From the NCBI RefSeq assembly GCF_000739915.1, contig NZ_BBJT01000009.1, positions 177,303 to 241,302 on the forward strand: a stretch of DNA of 64,000 nt, in the 5' to 3' direction. The stretch's first letter is position 1. The number at the start of each line of letters is the position of its first letter. Below the pieces are notes generated by a model. It was not told the origin of the DNA. It saw only the letters and a list, made by a program, of their open reading frames with translations, and did no database searches. The position numbers were made by a program, and so were the translations under genes. Source of the stretch: Paenibacillus chitinolyticus NBRC 15660. Its GTDB lineage: Bacteria > Bacillota > Bacilli > Paenibacillales > NBRC-103111. Positions 18,368 to 26,916 of the stretch are shown here, one piece after another.

Positions 18368-19222
18368 ATGAGCCGCGTTCGAATTGTAACGGACAGCACG
18401 TCGGATATTCCGCAAGCTACCCGTGAAAAACTCGGTATTGAAATGGTTCCGCTCAAAATCCACCTCGACGGAGAAACTTATCTGGATGCGGTTACCCTGG
18501 ATGCGGAGCAGTTTTATCACAAGCTGGTCGCCGCTCACAGCATGCCGACAACCTCTCAGCCTTCGCCCGCGGAGTTTCTTGCGCTCTATGAGAAACTGCT
18601 GGCCGAAGATCCCGAGGTCAAAATTTTGTCCATCCATCTGTCGTCGGCCATGAGCGGAACGTACCAGTCCGCCCTGCTGGCCAAGTCGATGCTGGACGAG
18701 GAAGACCGCGTACAAGTGATTGATTCCAAATCGGCGTGTTACGGAATAGGCGCCCTTGTCGTGGCCGCCGCAGAAGCGGCCAGGGAAGGCAAAAGCCTGG
18801 AAGAATGCGCGGAGATCGTGCGGGAAATCCGCGAATCGTTCGTCATTTACTTCCTTGTCGACACGCTCGAATATTTGCAAAAAGGCGGCAGAATCGGCAA
18901 AGCGTCCGCTTTGATCGGTTCCCTGCTCAACATTAAGCCGATTCTGTCCATAGATCCCGAGGGAGAAATCGCTTCGGTGGATAAAGTACGCGGGCAGAAG
19001 AAAGCGATGGCCCGAATCATCGAAATGATGCGGCGGGACATTCCCGGCGGGGACATTCACATCAGCGTGGCACACGCGAACAACACGGAAGCGGCGGAAG
19101 AGCTGTACCGCCTTATCGAGCAGAACTTTACGGTCAAGAGCATGCAGTACATCACCATCGGTCCGGTTATCGGAACCCATGCGGGACCGGGAACCGTAGC
19201 TGCATTCGTGAGTCCGGCCTGA
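18368..19222 (+). CDS. DegV family fatty acid-binding protein (FakB-like)
   Basis: About 284 residues with the DegV start (RIVTDSTSDIP), the TSQPSP motif and the SSAMSGTYQSA lipid headgroup-binding segment. FakB proteins present fatty acids to FakA. GAGAGGGG (18353-18360) supports ATG 18368; TTG 18362 is also in frame. The position directly after fakA favours a true FakB partner over an unrelated DegV. The preferred acyl chain cannot be told from sequence. Confidence 0.92.
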   Translation: MSRVRIVTDSTSDIPQATREKLGIEMVPLKIHLDGETYLDAVTLDAEQFYHKLVAAHSMPTTSQPSPAEFLALYEKLLAEDPEVKILSIHLSSAMSGTYQSALLAKSMLDEEDRVQVIDSKSACYGIGALVVAAAEAAREGKSLEECAEIVREIRESFVIYFLVDTLEYLQKGGRIGKASALIGSLLNIKPILSIDPEGEIASVDKVRGQKKAMARIIEMMRRDIPGGDIHISVAHANNTEAAEELYRLIEQNFTVKSMQYITIGPVIGTHAGPGTVAAFVSPA

Positions 19223-19223
19223 C

Positions 19224-21269
19224 ATGAATCTTAACGAAATTCCGGTTACGGAAGTCCGCGGAATCGGCGGACAGAAGGCCGAAGAACTGCAGGCCCTTGG
19301 CATTACCCGTGTTGCTCATCTGCTCGAGTACTACCCGTTCCGCTACGAAGATTACTCCATCCGCGATTTGACCCAGGTCAAAGACGGAGAAAAAATTACC
19401 GTGCAGGGCAAGATCATGTCCGAGCCTGTCCTGCAAAGATACGGCCGCAAAAACAGGCTTAGCTGCAAAGTGGTCATTGACCACTTTTTTGTTACCGCCG
19501 TCTGGTTTAACCGGCCGTTCCTCAAAGACCAGCTCGCTCCCGGGCGTGAAATTGTCCTGACGGGCAAGTGGGACCAGCGCCGTCATCAGATGACGGTTTC
19601 GGATTCCGAATTTCCCGATAGGGGAACTTCCAAGACCGGCACTTTGCAGCCGGTCTATTCCGTTGGAGGCTCCCTTACCCAGCATTTTATGCGCAAGGCG
19701 ACGGCTCAGGCCCTTACCCAGTACAGCGCGATGGTAAGCGAGATCATCCCTGCGGAGCTGCTGCGCAAGTACCGCTTGCTGCCCCGCAGAAGAGCCATGG
19801 AGATCATCCACCGCCCCCAGGGGACGGAGGACGGGAACGAGGCCCGACGCCGGATGGTGTATGAGGAGCTGTTCCTGTTTCAGCTCAAAATGCACGCCTT
19901 CCGGGCCATTACTCGGAACCGTGCCGACGGGCTCGCGCAGCAGGTGGATCTCCCGAAGGTGCGCGCCTTCGTGCGCGGCCTGCCGTTCACGCTGACGCCC
20001 TCGCAGAAGAAGGTCATCGCGGAGATCCTGCAGGACATGCAGGAGCCTTACACGATGAACCGCCTGCTTCAGGGCGATGTCGGAGCGGGCAAGACGGTCG
20101 TTGCCGCGGCGGCGCTCTACGCGACGGTAACGGCCGGCTGTCAGGGCGCACTGATGGTGCCGACGGAGATCCTTGCCGAACAGCACAACCGCTCGCTGAC
20201 GGCCATGTTCGAGCCCTACGGGCTGCAGGTCGCCCTGCTCACCGGAAGCACGACCGCCCGCCAGCGGCGGGAGCTTCTCGCGTCGCTGCAGATGGGCATG
20301 CTCGACATTCTGGTCGGCACGCATGCCCTCATCCAGGAAGACGTCTTCTTCCGCAAGCTGGGGCTTGTCGTCACCGACGAGCAGCACCGGTTCGGGGTAA
20401 ATCAGCGCAGCATTCTGCGGCGCAAAGGAATGAACCCCGACGTGCTGACGATGACGGCGACGCCGATTCCCCGGACGCTGGCGATTACCGCGTTCGGCGA
20501 TCTTGACGTCTCGACGCTCCGGGAGCTTCCGAAGGGGCGCAAACCGATCAAAACGTATTGGGTGCGTCACGAGATGTTCGACCGGGTGCTCGGCTTTATC
20601 CGCCGGGAAGCGGATGAGGGCCGCCAGGCTTACGTGATCTGCCCGCTGATCGAGGAGTCGGAGAAGCTGGACGTGCAGAACGCGATAGACGTACACGTCC
20701 AGCTTCAGCAGGCGTTTCCCGATCTGAAGGTCGGGCTGCTGCACGGGCGGATGACGGGGGCCGAGAAGGACGAGATCATGCACCGGTTCAAGGACGGCGA
20801 GATCCACACGCTCGTATCCACAACGGTCATCGAGGTCGGTGTGGACGTCCCGAATGCGACACTGATGGTTGTATACGATGCGGACCGGTTCGGCTTGTCG
20901 CAGCTGCATCAGCTGCGGGGCCGGGTCGGGCGCGGGGAGCACCAGTCGTTCTGCGTCCTGATCGCCGATCCGAAAACCGAAGTCGGCAAGGAGCGGATGC
21001 AGGCGATGACGGATACGACGGACGGCTTCGAAATCGCCCGGCGGGATCTGGAGCTTCGCGGGCCCGGAGATTTCTTCGGCACGAAGCAGAGCGGCCTGCC
21101 CGACTTCCGGATCGCCGACATGATGGTCGACTTCGAAACGATGGAGCTGGCCCGTGACGATGCGGCCGAGCTTGTGGCGCGGCAGGAGTTCTGGACGGCG
21201 GCGGAGTATATTCCGCTTCGCGACTTTCTCCAGCGGGAACTTATTTTCGACGGGGATATTATGGATTGA
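19224..21269 (+). CDS. recG: ATP-dependent DNA helicase RecG
   Basis: RecG remodels stalled replication forks and Holliday junctions. The N-terminal wedge/OB domain (about residues 1-170) contains the YYPFRYEDYS motif. The helicase part has Walker A GDVGAGKT near residue 285, DEQHRFG near 384, the TATPIPRT motif and LRGRVGRG in motif VI. At 681 residues it has normal length. It starts one base after the fakB stop and ends the operon at a terminator. Confidence 0.97.
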   Translation: MNLNEIPVTEVRGIGGQKAEELQALGITRVAHLLEYYPFRYEDYSIRDLTQVKDGEKITVQGKIMSEPVLQRYGRKNRLSCKVVIDHFFVTAVWFNRPFLKDQLAPGREIVLTGKWDQRRHQMTVSDSEFPDRGTSKTGTLQPVYSVGGSLTQHFMRKATAQALTQYSAMVSEIIPAELLRKYRLLPRRRAMEIIHRPQGTEDGNEARRRMVYEELFLFQLKMHAFRAITRNRADGLAQQVDLPKVRAFVRGLPFTLTPSQKKVIAEILQDMQEPYTMNRLLQGDVGAGKTVVAAAALYATVTAGCQGALMVPTEILAEQHNRSLTAMFEPYGLQVALLTGSTTARQRRELLASLQMGMLDILVGTHALIQEDVFFRKLGLVVTDEQHRFGVNQRSILRRKGMNPDVLTMTATPIPRTLAITAFGDLDVSTLRELPKGRKPIKTYWVRHEMFDRVLGFIRREADEGRQAYVICPLIEESEKLDVQNAIDVHVQLQQAFPDLKVGLLHGRMTGAEKDEIMHRFKDGEIHTLVSTTVIEVGVDVPNATLMVVYDADRFGLSQLHQLRGRVGRGEHQSFCVLIADPKTEVGKERMQAMTDTTDGFEIARRDLELRGPGDFFGTKQSGLPDFRIADMMVDFETMELARDDAAELVARQEFWTAAEYIPLRDFLQRELIFDGDIMD

Positions 21270-21283
21270 TCCACGACTCAGAC

Positions 21284-21317
21284 GAAAACCGATCGGCGGC
21301 TGCCGGTCGGTTTTTTT
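21284..21317 (+). terminator. intrinsic terminator after recG
   Basis: ACCGATCGGC pairs with GCCGGTCGGT (one internal T-G mismatch), followed by seven Ts at 21311-21317. Confidence 0.8.
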
Positions 21318-21597
21318 GTGCCGCGTGATGCTCCCTGTGTGTCGGTTCCTGGCGTCACATGTGTCATGTGGTTGACCGCCGTTCCCGCCGAAGTCGAATC
21401 GTTTCTTTGCCGTGCGAGTCAGCCGGGGTTCCTGACGGAGACAGGAGCGGCCAGTGGAATGTCCTTCTGAATGAGACTGAGACGAGAGCGATCCCGCTGC
21501 CGGAACGGGCCGTAAGCTTTTCCACCCGTAAAATCCAGGCACATCCGGGCCGCTGCCGACATATGTTAGCAGGGATGGATAACGGGGAGGTGTTCAA

Positions 21598-21885
21598 GTG
21601 AGCTATCAGCAATATGGAATCGATCCGGCTCTGGTCGAACGCGTGAAATGGAAAATGAAAAACCCGGAAATTAAAGAACGCATTAAAAGGCTGCTGGAAG
21701 GGGTCACGAAGTACGATCTGCAAAACCGGCAGAAAGTCGCCGCTTTCGTCGCCCAGTTTTCCAAAGTGCTGGGCGAACCGCTTACCCAAGCGCAGTCGTC
21801 GTCTCTGATTGATTTTGTCATCGCCCAAAAAATCGACCCCAACAACACGTTCCACTTATTAAAGCTGTGGGGAATGTTCCGTTAA
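21598..21885 (+). CDS. stage VI sporulation protein F-like small protein
   Basis: A 95-residue helical protein starting at GTG 21598, eight bases after GGGGAGG. Its body (KYDLQNRQKVAAFVAQFSKVLGE, then IDFVIAQKIDPNN) resembles the small SpoVIF family found in Bacillus and Paenibacillus spores, with an extra N-terminal segment and a C-terminal FHLLKLWGMFR. The assignment is from remembered family pattern, not a search. It is monocistronic, between the recG terminator and its own terminator region. Confidence 0.55.
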   Translation: MSYQQYGIDPALVERVKWKMKNPEIKERIKRLLEGVTKYDLQNRQKVAAFVAQFSKVLGEPLTQAQSSSLIDFVIAQKIDPNNTFHLLKLWGMFR

Positions 21886-21951
21886 AAAGTGCAGGTCGCC
21901 CCTGCAGATGAATAGGCACGGAAGGTTCCGTTATTTTTCGTGCCCATCTAC

Positions 21952-21996
21952 AAAAAAACCGTCTATTCTTCGATAAAGAAGAAAGACGGTTTTTTT
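21952..21996. terminator. bidirectional terminator between the SpoVIF-like gene and the reverse-strand SOS cassette
   Basis: A 13-bp perfect stem with A- and T-tract flanks (21952-21964 with 21984-21996) encloses an inner TTCTT/AAGAA helix. Two weaker hairpins (GCAGG/CCTGC and GGCACG/CGTGCC) precede it between 21890 and 21945. Confidence 0.8.
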
Positions 21997-22100
21997 GCTT
22001 TTTCATTTTTTTGCCGCAGATTTGTCCGAAAAGCCCTGCTTTAATCCCGGTATTCCGAGCAGTCGTTCCGGATTTTACTTTGACCCCGGAAACCGGATTT

Positions 22101-22460
22101 TTAATCACTGATTCTGAGAATATCGTCAAAAGCGAGCCGGCGCACATTTCCTGGCACTTCAAGATGGATTTCCTGCTTCAGAGGGTCGATGCGCCGGACG
22201 ATTCCGGTTATCTCCTCGTCCTCGAAAGGACCGTATACCGTCAGGGTAAGCACTCGCCCCGTTGTTTTCGCCTGGGCCAGAAGACTGCCTATGCGCTGGC
22301 GCTCTTCGTCTTCCAGCGACGGGTGAGCCCGTCGGTTCAGTTCCCGCTGATGGCGCAGGTAGGCTTCTTTGTGCTCGGGCAGCATCATGCGGGACGATTC
22401 ATACAGGCCGTTTCCCTGAAGCTTCTTGCCTGTCTTGGAACCGGTCGAAGAAGAGTTCAC
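22101..22460 (-). CDS. YolD-like protein
   Basis: A 119-residue protein with the YolD-like core: an LPEH motif (MMLPEHKEAYLR), a central variable part and a beta-rich C-terminus (GRVLTLTVYGPFEDEEITGIVRRIDP). YolD-like proteins are regularly encoded beside Y-family polymerases of the UvrX/YqjW type. It starts at GTG 22460, which overlaps the polymerase stop (GTGA), with GGAGG just upstream. Function is inferred from this pairing; a role as polymerase cofactor is plausible but unproven. Confidence 0.8.
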   Translation of the reverse strand: MNSSSTGSKTGKKLQGNGLYESSRMMLPEHKEAYLRHQRELNRRAHPSLEDEERQRIGSLLAQAKTTGRVLTLTVYGPFEDEEITGIVRRIDPLKQEIHLEVPGNVRRLAFDDILRISD

Positions 22461-23704
22461 TTGTAATGACCTCCAATCTTATGGGATCTGTCTTTGGCCT
22501 GACCGGCCGGAGTAGCGGAAACCGCGCGCATAATGGCGGTGCTTCCGAACCGCTGCCGGATCGTATCCGTCGTCCGCTCCAGAGCGATTTTTCGCTCCTC
22601 GTCTCCGAACATCAGCAGCTGGTACTGATCATCGGGCACGAGGTCTCCCAGGGTGACTCCGACCTTGCGTACGGGCAGGCCGTCCCAGTGCTTGCGGAAC
22701 AGCAGCTGCGCCGTTTCATAGACCGTATCGGTGAGCTGTGTCGGGTCCGCCAGCTTCATCTGGCGGTAAAAACCGCTCGGATGGTCGTAATCCGCGCCCT
22801 GACAGCCGACGGAGACCACCTGGCCCTGGCAGCCTTTGGCCCGACAGCGCTGGCATACCAGTTCGGAGAGCTCGAGCAGCACGACTTTGATTTCTTCGGC
22901 CGTCGCATAGTCGCGGGGCAGCGTCATCTGATGGCCGACGGCCTTTTGCCCCTCGTGAGTCTGAGGGGTTACCGGAGAAGGATCGATGCCGTTAGCTACC
23001 CGCCAGATGACTTCCCCGTTGATTCCCCAGCGGGCGCGCAGACGGGCCGGAGGGGTCCTTGCCAAGTCGCCGACGGTAAGGATGCCCATGCGGTTAAGAT
23101 GCCGGGTCATCCGGGAGCCGATCAGATACGTTTTGCTGACGGGCAGCTCCCAGAGATCGGCGATTTCGCTTTTGGGCAGCTCGTAGATGCCCTCCCGGTT
23201 TTTCTTGGCGAAATTGTCGCAGGCCATTTTAGCGAGCACTTTATTTTCGCTGATGCCGACCCGCGTCCATACGCCGGTTTCCTGCAGCACCTTTTGCTGG
23301 ATATCTCTGGCGATTTCGACGGGAGTGCCGAAGAGATGCAGGCTCCCCGTCACATCAAGGTACTGTTCATCAATGCTGAACGGCTCCACGAGATCGGTGT
23401 ACGTTTGAAGAATGGCCGTAATCTGCATGGAGACTTTAATGTACTCTTCCATGCGGGGGCGGATGACTACGGCTTCGGGACATTTCCGGAGGGCTTCGCC
23501 CAGCCTTTCGGCCGTTGTGACGCCGTGCGCTTTAGCGAGGGGGCAGGCTGCCAGAATAATCCCGGAACGGCGGGCGGGATCGCCCGCTACGACGACAGGC
23601 TTATCGCGGTATTGGGGATGGGCGGCTTTTTCCACGGATGCGTAAAAAGACTGGCAGTCCGCCAGCATAATTACACGTTTGCCTTGCTCAGGGAAGGCGG
23701 TCAT
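22457..23704 (-). CDS. Y-family DNA polymerase (UvrX/YqjW type)
   Basis: A translesion polymerase of about 415 residues. The palm has the catalytic Asp in ADCQSFYASVEK and the Asp-Glu pair in SIDEQYLDV. The helix-hairpin-helix part (LPVSKTYLIGSRMTRHLNRMGI) and little-finger domain follow, with QYQLLMF as a possible beta-clamp-binding motif. The SFYASVEK form, with Tyr, is typical of the UvrX/YqjW group. ATG 23704 lies six bases after CAGGTG; GTG 23713 is also in frame. A LexA-like box lies upstream, pointing to SOS control. Confidence 0.9.
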   Translation of the reverse strand: MTAFPEQGKRVIMLADCQSFYASVEKAAHPQYRDKPVVVAGDPARRSGIILAACPLAKAHGVTTAERLGEALRKCPEAVVIRPRMEEYIKVSMQITAILQTYTDLVEPFSIDEQYLDVTGSLHLFGTPVEIARDIQQKVLQETGVWTRVGISENKVLAKMACDNFAKKNREGIYELPKSEIADLWELPVSKTYLIGSRMTRHLNRMGILTVGDLARTPPARLRARWGINGEVIWRVANGIDPSPVTPQTHEGQKAVGHQMTLPRDYATAEEIKVVLLELSELVCQRCRAKGCQGQVVSVGCQGADYDHPSGFYRQMKLADPTQLTDTVYETAQLLFRKHWDGLPVRKVGVTLGDLVPDDQYQLLMFGDEERKIALERTTDTIRQRFGSTAIMRAVSATPAGQAKDRSHKIGGHYK

Positions 23705-23753
23705 CGGTAACACCTGCCATTTTGTCGGAATGAGAAAGTGAATGCGAATAAAG

Positions 23754-23767
23754 GGAACTTGTGTTCG
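23754..23767. promoter_or_regulatory. LexA (DinR) box upstream of the Y-family polymerase
   Basis: GGAACTTGTGTTCG contains a perfect GAAC-N4-GTTC palindrome, close to the Firmicute SOS box CGAAC-N4-GTTCG. It lies 50 bases before the polymerase start. Confidence 0.7.
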
Positions 23768-23787
23768 TGTCTGAATTTAAACATACA

Positions 23788-23801
23788 CGAACATTCATTC
23801 G
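23788..23801. promoter_or_regulatory. second LexA-like box
   Basis: CGAACATTCATTCG matches CGAAC-N4-GTTCG with one mismatch. The flanks TGTTCGTGT (23762-23770) and ACACGAACA (23785-23793) also form a 9-bp inverted repeat linking it to the first box. Confidence 0.5.
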
Positions 23802-23802
23802 G

Positions 23803-24207
23803 TTAACAACCGGTAATGTTTGCCTGCCCGGTGTTTGCGGTGTCGGACCCGGCGGCAGGATCCAGGTACACCTCCAGCGCGGTAACGATTTCGGCGCGGA
23901 TCAGCCGCCAGAGCAAAGAAAACCGGTGGTGATACCCGCGGCATATGTAAGCGACGTTCAACCCTTCTGTGGTGCGCCTTTCCTCGTAAATCCGGATGCC
24001 CCGCTGGCGGAACTGCTTGCGCAAAAAAGCCATGTCGGCCGTGACGCGATCTTGGATCAGGCGAAGATGGCCGATCAGCGGTTCCGGAAGTTTGCCGGAG
24101 CTTTCCAGCAGCGAAATGTTTTTCTCCAGTACGTCTAACAGAACCGGAAGCAGCACATACCGCTTAACGAGCAACGAATCGTCACGGGTTTGCAAAGGCG
24201 GCTGCAT
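23803..24207 (-). CDS. YhjD-like conserved hypothetical protein
   Basis: A 134-residue, probably helical cytosolic protein. Features such as LLPVLLDVLEKN near the N-terminus and YICRGYHHRFSLLWRLIRAEI near the C-terminus recall B. subtilis YhjD, whose function is unknown. A GGAGTGAG site precedes the ATG at 24207. It is upstream of the polymerase on the same strand, and two LexA-like boxes lie before it, so it probably belongs to the same damage response. Confidence 0.65.
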   Translation of the reverse strand: MQPPLQTRDDSLLVKRYVLLPVLLDVLEKNISLLESSGKLPEPLIGHLRLIQDRVTADMAFLRKQFRQRGIRIYEERRTTEGLNVAYICRGYHHRFSLLWRLIRAEIVTALEVYLDPAAGSDTANTGQANITGC

Positions 24208-24229
24208 GATGTCTCACTCCTTGGGTATG

Positions 24230-24243
24230 GAAACATACGTTCT
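24230..24243. promoter_or_regulatory. LexA-like box near the YhjD-like gene start
   Basis: GAAACATACGTTCT matches GAAC-N4-GTTC with one mismatch and lies about 25 bases before the gene. Confidence 0.45.
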
Positions 24244-24264
24244 TATGTAGTATATTCAGGATAC

Positions 24265-24278
24265 CGAACATATATTCG
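24265..24278. promoter_or_regulatory. LexA-like box upstream of the YhjD-like gene
   Basis: CGAACATATATTCG matches CGAAC-N4-GTTCG with one mismatch, 22 bases from the previous box. The surrounding sequence is AT-rich, as expected for a promoter. Confidence 0.5.
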
Positions 24279-24417
24279 ATTTTCAAGAAGAGAATTATTT
24301 GGAATTTTTGAGTGGAATTGTCCAGTTTAGCGGTCCTTTTGCGCACAGCGGTAAAAAAGAGATCATGTACAATATAAAGAGAGTAATAAGTCATTTAATT
24401 GGGAGAGGGGACGCATC

Positions 24418-25959
24418 TTGCGAACATATACATACCGGCGGCTTCTGTTGGCTCTGCTTCGCAATTATCTGATCGGCTCCGCCATTGCGGTGCTGGGAGT
24501 AGGCAGCGTTCTGATCTATTCCACACTGCGGGCGACGAGCCGCGAAATGTCCGTCATGCTGGTTATCCTGGGTGTTTCGCTCCTTGTGATGATAGTGGCC
24601 GAACTGACCGTATTTGCCCGTCAGATGAGGCCGGTCCGTACGGTTTTTCTCAAACATAGTCCCGCTCTCGACGAAATAAAGGAAGCTTATATACGTCTTC
24701 ACCGGCTCCCGGTGCTGGCGGTCAGACGAATTTTCGGACCGCACTTGTTCGGAATGGTTCTGCCTGCCGTCGCGCTGGCCGTAGGTGCGATCCGTATGGG
24801 TATGCTGGAGATCAGTTATTTTGACTTGACGCTCGCCGTTCTCGGCGCTTTGCTTGTGGCGTGCATGCATGCGATGATTGAATTTTTTCTGACCGCCTAT
24901 TCCATCCGTCCGGCGCTCCGGCATTCGCACGATCTTGCCCTGCGCCTGCACGGCGCGGAGGTGTCCCTGGACGGCAAAGTGTTGTTTTCGATCCGGAAAA
25001 AGTTCCAGTGGAGCGCGTTTCTGATCGGTGCCTTTCCGCTTTTCCTGTATTATTTGACCGTTCAGCTCCGGCTGGTCCGGGAGGATACGTCTTTGCTGAA
25101 GGATTACTGGAATTGGGATGCCGCGATTATTCTGCTCGGCATTCTGTTCGCTTCGCTCGGCGCCTGGCTGCTTTCCCGGGATATCGAGCATCCCATCGGC
25201 CAGATCCATAAAGTCATGGGAGAAGTCCGGGCCGGAAATCTGGCTATCTATGCGCCGGATCTTTATCCCGACGAGTTTTCGCGCCTGGTGGCGGGCTTTA
25301 ATCACATGGTGGAAGGACTCCGGGAGCGGGACCGGATCAACCACGAATTGATTTCGGGCTATTTTGCCGCGCTGGCCGCCGCACTGGATGCCAGAGACGC
25401 GTACACGGCCGGACACTCCGAAAGGGTCGCGGGCTATTCCGTCCGGATCGGCAGTCTGGCCGGGTTCTCCGAACACGACCTGGAGGAACTGCGCAAAACG
25501 GCGCTGCTGCATGACATCGGCAAAATCGGAATCAGCGACACCGTGCTGTTAAAAGAGGGGAGGCTCACGGACGACGAGTTTGCCCAAATTCAGATGCACC
25601 CCGCACTGGGAGAACGAATCCTGCGGCAGATCGAGCCGCAGAGCTTGATGGCTCCGTTCCTGCCGGGAGTCCGTTCCCATCACGAGCGGTTTGACGGCCG
25701 GGGCTATCCGGACGGTCTCAAGGGTCTGGATATTCCGCTTTTTGGCCGGGTGATTGCGATTGCCGACGCTTATGACGCAATGACCTCGGACCGCCCCTAC
25801 CGCAAAGGCATGTCCGCGGAGAAGGCGCTGTCCATTTTGAAAGAAGGAAGGGGCGCGCAATGGGACCCTCACTTCGCCACCTTGTTTATCGGCTGGCTGG
25901 AAGAAGGCGGGCCGGATAAATCCGCCGGAGCCGAAAGAACGCGCGAACATGCAGGTTGA
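24418..25959 (+). CDS. membrane HD-GYP domain protein, putative cyclic di-GMP phosphodiesterase
   Basis: A 513-residue protein with about six predicted transmembrane segments in residues 8-256, a HAMP-like linker (DIEHPIGQIHKVMGEV, about 256-310) and a C-terminal HD-GYP domain. The catalytic HD is in LLHDIGKIG near residue 363 and the HH..GYP signature in HHERFDGRGYP near 421, so the active site looks intact. Translation starts at TTG 24418 after GGGAGAGGGG. It is a single gene ended by a terminator. Ligand and signal are not predictable. Confidence 0.9.
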   Translation: MRTYTYRRLLLALLRNYLIGSAIAVLGVGSVLIYSTLRATSREMSVMLVILGVSLLVMIVAELTVFARQMRPVRTVFLKHSPALDEIKEAYIRLHRLPVLAVRRIFGPHLFGMVLPAVALAVGAIRMGMLEISYFDLTLAVLGALLVACMHAMIEFFLTAYSIRPALRHSHDLALRLHGAEVSLDGKVLFSIRKKFQWSAFLIGAFPLFLYYLTVQLRLVREDTSLLKDYWNWDAAIILLGILFASLGAWLLSRDIEHPIGQIHKVMGEVRAGNLAIYAPDLYPDEFSRLVAGFNHMVEGLRERDRINHELISGYFAALAAALDARDAYTAGHSERVAGYSVRIGSLAGFSEHDLEELRKTALLHDIGKIGISDTVLLKEGRLTDDEFAQIQMHPALGERILRQIEPQSLMAPFLPGVRSHHERFDGRGYPDGLKGLDIPLFGRVIAIADAYDAMTSDRPYRKGMSAEKALSILKEGRGAQWDPHFATLFIGWLEEGGPDKSAGAERTREHAG

Positions 25960-26009
25960 CTTACGGGAAAACGGGACGGGGGGGCTTTCGCACGGATGCC
26001 AAAAGAACG

Positions 26010-26054
26010 AAAAGACACATACACTTTCCGCCCGGCGGATGGGATGTGTCTTTT
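26010..26054. terminator. intrinsic terminator after the HD-GYP gene
   Basis: AAAAGACACAT (26010-26020) pairs perfectly with ATGTGTCTTTT (26044-26054). Confidence 0.7.
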
Positions 26055-26205
26055 GATACACGAGTGCCTGCCGGACACTACAGATGTTTCTAAATGAAAG
26101 GGATGCCCAGAATTTGGTCCCCGCGGCCGATTCGCTTTTTATTTGAATTAAACCCCTCGTTGTATTAGGCTGTACATAACTTGTATGAATAAGGAGGAAA
26201 TGTCC

Positions 26206-26916
26206 ATGTGCGGACGGTATACGATCACGGTAACGGTAGAGGAGCTTATGGCCCGCTTCGGCCTTTTCGATGCGCCGGGCATTCCTTATCATAGACCGAA
26301 ATATAACGTAGCTCCCGGCCAGATGGTGCTTGCCGTCGTGAACGACGGCCGGAATAACCGGATCGGCGAGCTGAAATGGGGATTGATTCCCGAGTGGGCC
26401 AAGGAAGAAAGCGTCGGCGCCAAAATGCTGAACGCCCGCGCGGAAACGGCGGCTGACAAACCCGCTTACCGCATCCCGCTGCGCCGCAAGCGGTGCCTTA
26501 TTCCGGCTGACGGTTTTTACGAATGGAAGCGGGAGGGGGGACTTAAGCAGCCGATGCGAATCCGGTTGAAAGACGGCGGTTTGTTTGCGATGGCCGGCCT
26601 CTACGACACCTGGCTTTCGCCCGACGGCCGGCGCGTCAGCACCTGTACGGTGCTGACGACGGCGCCTAACCCGCTCGTGGCGGATATTCATGACCGGATG
26701 CCGGTCATTCTGCGGCGGGAGGACGAGGCTTTCTGGCTGGACCGGCAGGTTCAGGACCCCGCCGATCTGCTGTCATTGCTCCGGGCCTATCCAGCCGCAG
26801 AGATGGAAGCGTACCCCGTTTCGCAGCTGGTCGGGAACGTGCGCAATGACAGTCCGCAGCTGATCGAACCGATCGTGCCGCCAGACAGCCCCGTACAGGA
26901 AGGGTGGCTGCTGTAA
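26206..26916 (+). CDS. SRAP domain protein (HMCES/YedK family)
   Basis: SRAP proteins form a covalent thiazolidine link with abasic sites in single-stranded DNA to shield them. The mature N-terminus would be Cys2 (MCGRYT), the reactive residue. The conserved Asn/Arg/Glu of LNARAETA and the His of ADIHDRMP are also present. AAGGAGG (26191-26197) is correctly spaced for ATG 26206; the longer frame from 26185 would bury the catalytic Cys. The length of 236 residues is typical. It lies four kilobases from the SOS cassette but no LexA box was seen here. Confidence 0.94.
   Translation: MCGRYTITVTVEELMARFGLFDAPGIPYHRPKYNVAPGQMVLAVVNDGRNNRIGELKWGLIPEWAKEESVGAKMLNARAETAADKPAYRIPLRRKRCLIPADGFYEWKREGGLKQPMRIRLKDGGLFAMAGLYDTWLSPDGRRVSTCTVLTTAPNPLVADIHDRMPVILRREDEAFWLDRQVQDPADLLSLLRAYPAAEMEAYPVSQLVGNVRNDSPQLIEPIVPPDSPVQEGWLL

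Noticed and set aside
16565..19303. 912-codon reverse-strand open frame
   Set aside because: It lies fully opposite fakA, fakB and part of recG, whose products are clear; it is a GC-codon shadow with no family resemblance.
19167..21542. 791-codon reverse-strand open frame opposite recG
   Set aside because: Shadow of recG; composition is rich in His/Arg/Pro as expected of an antisense frame.
24360..24420. TACAAT near 24369 as the HD-GYP gene promoter
   Set aside because: A -10-like hexamer exists but no -35 at 16-18 bases and several equally good AT-rich alternatives are present, so no call was made.
26161..26206. TTGTAT / TATGAA pair before the SRAP gene as a promoter
   Set aside because: The start site would fall within or after the ribosome binding site, making it unlikely.
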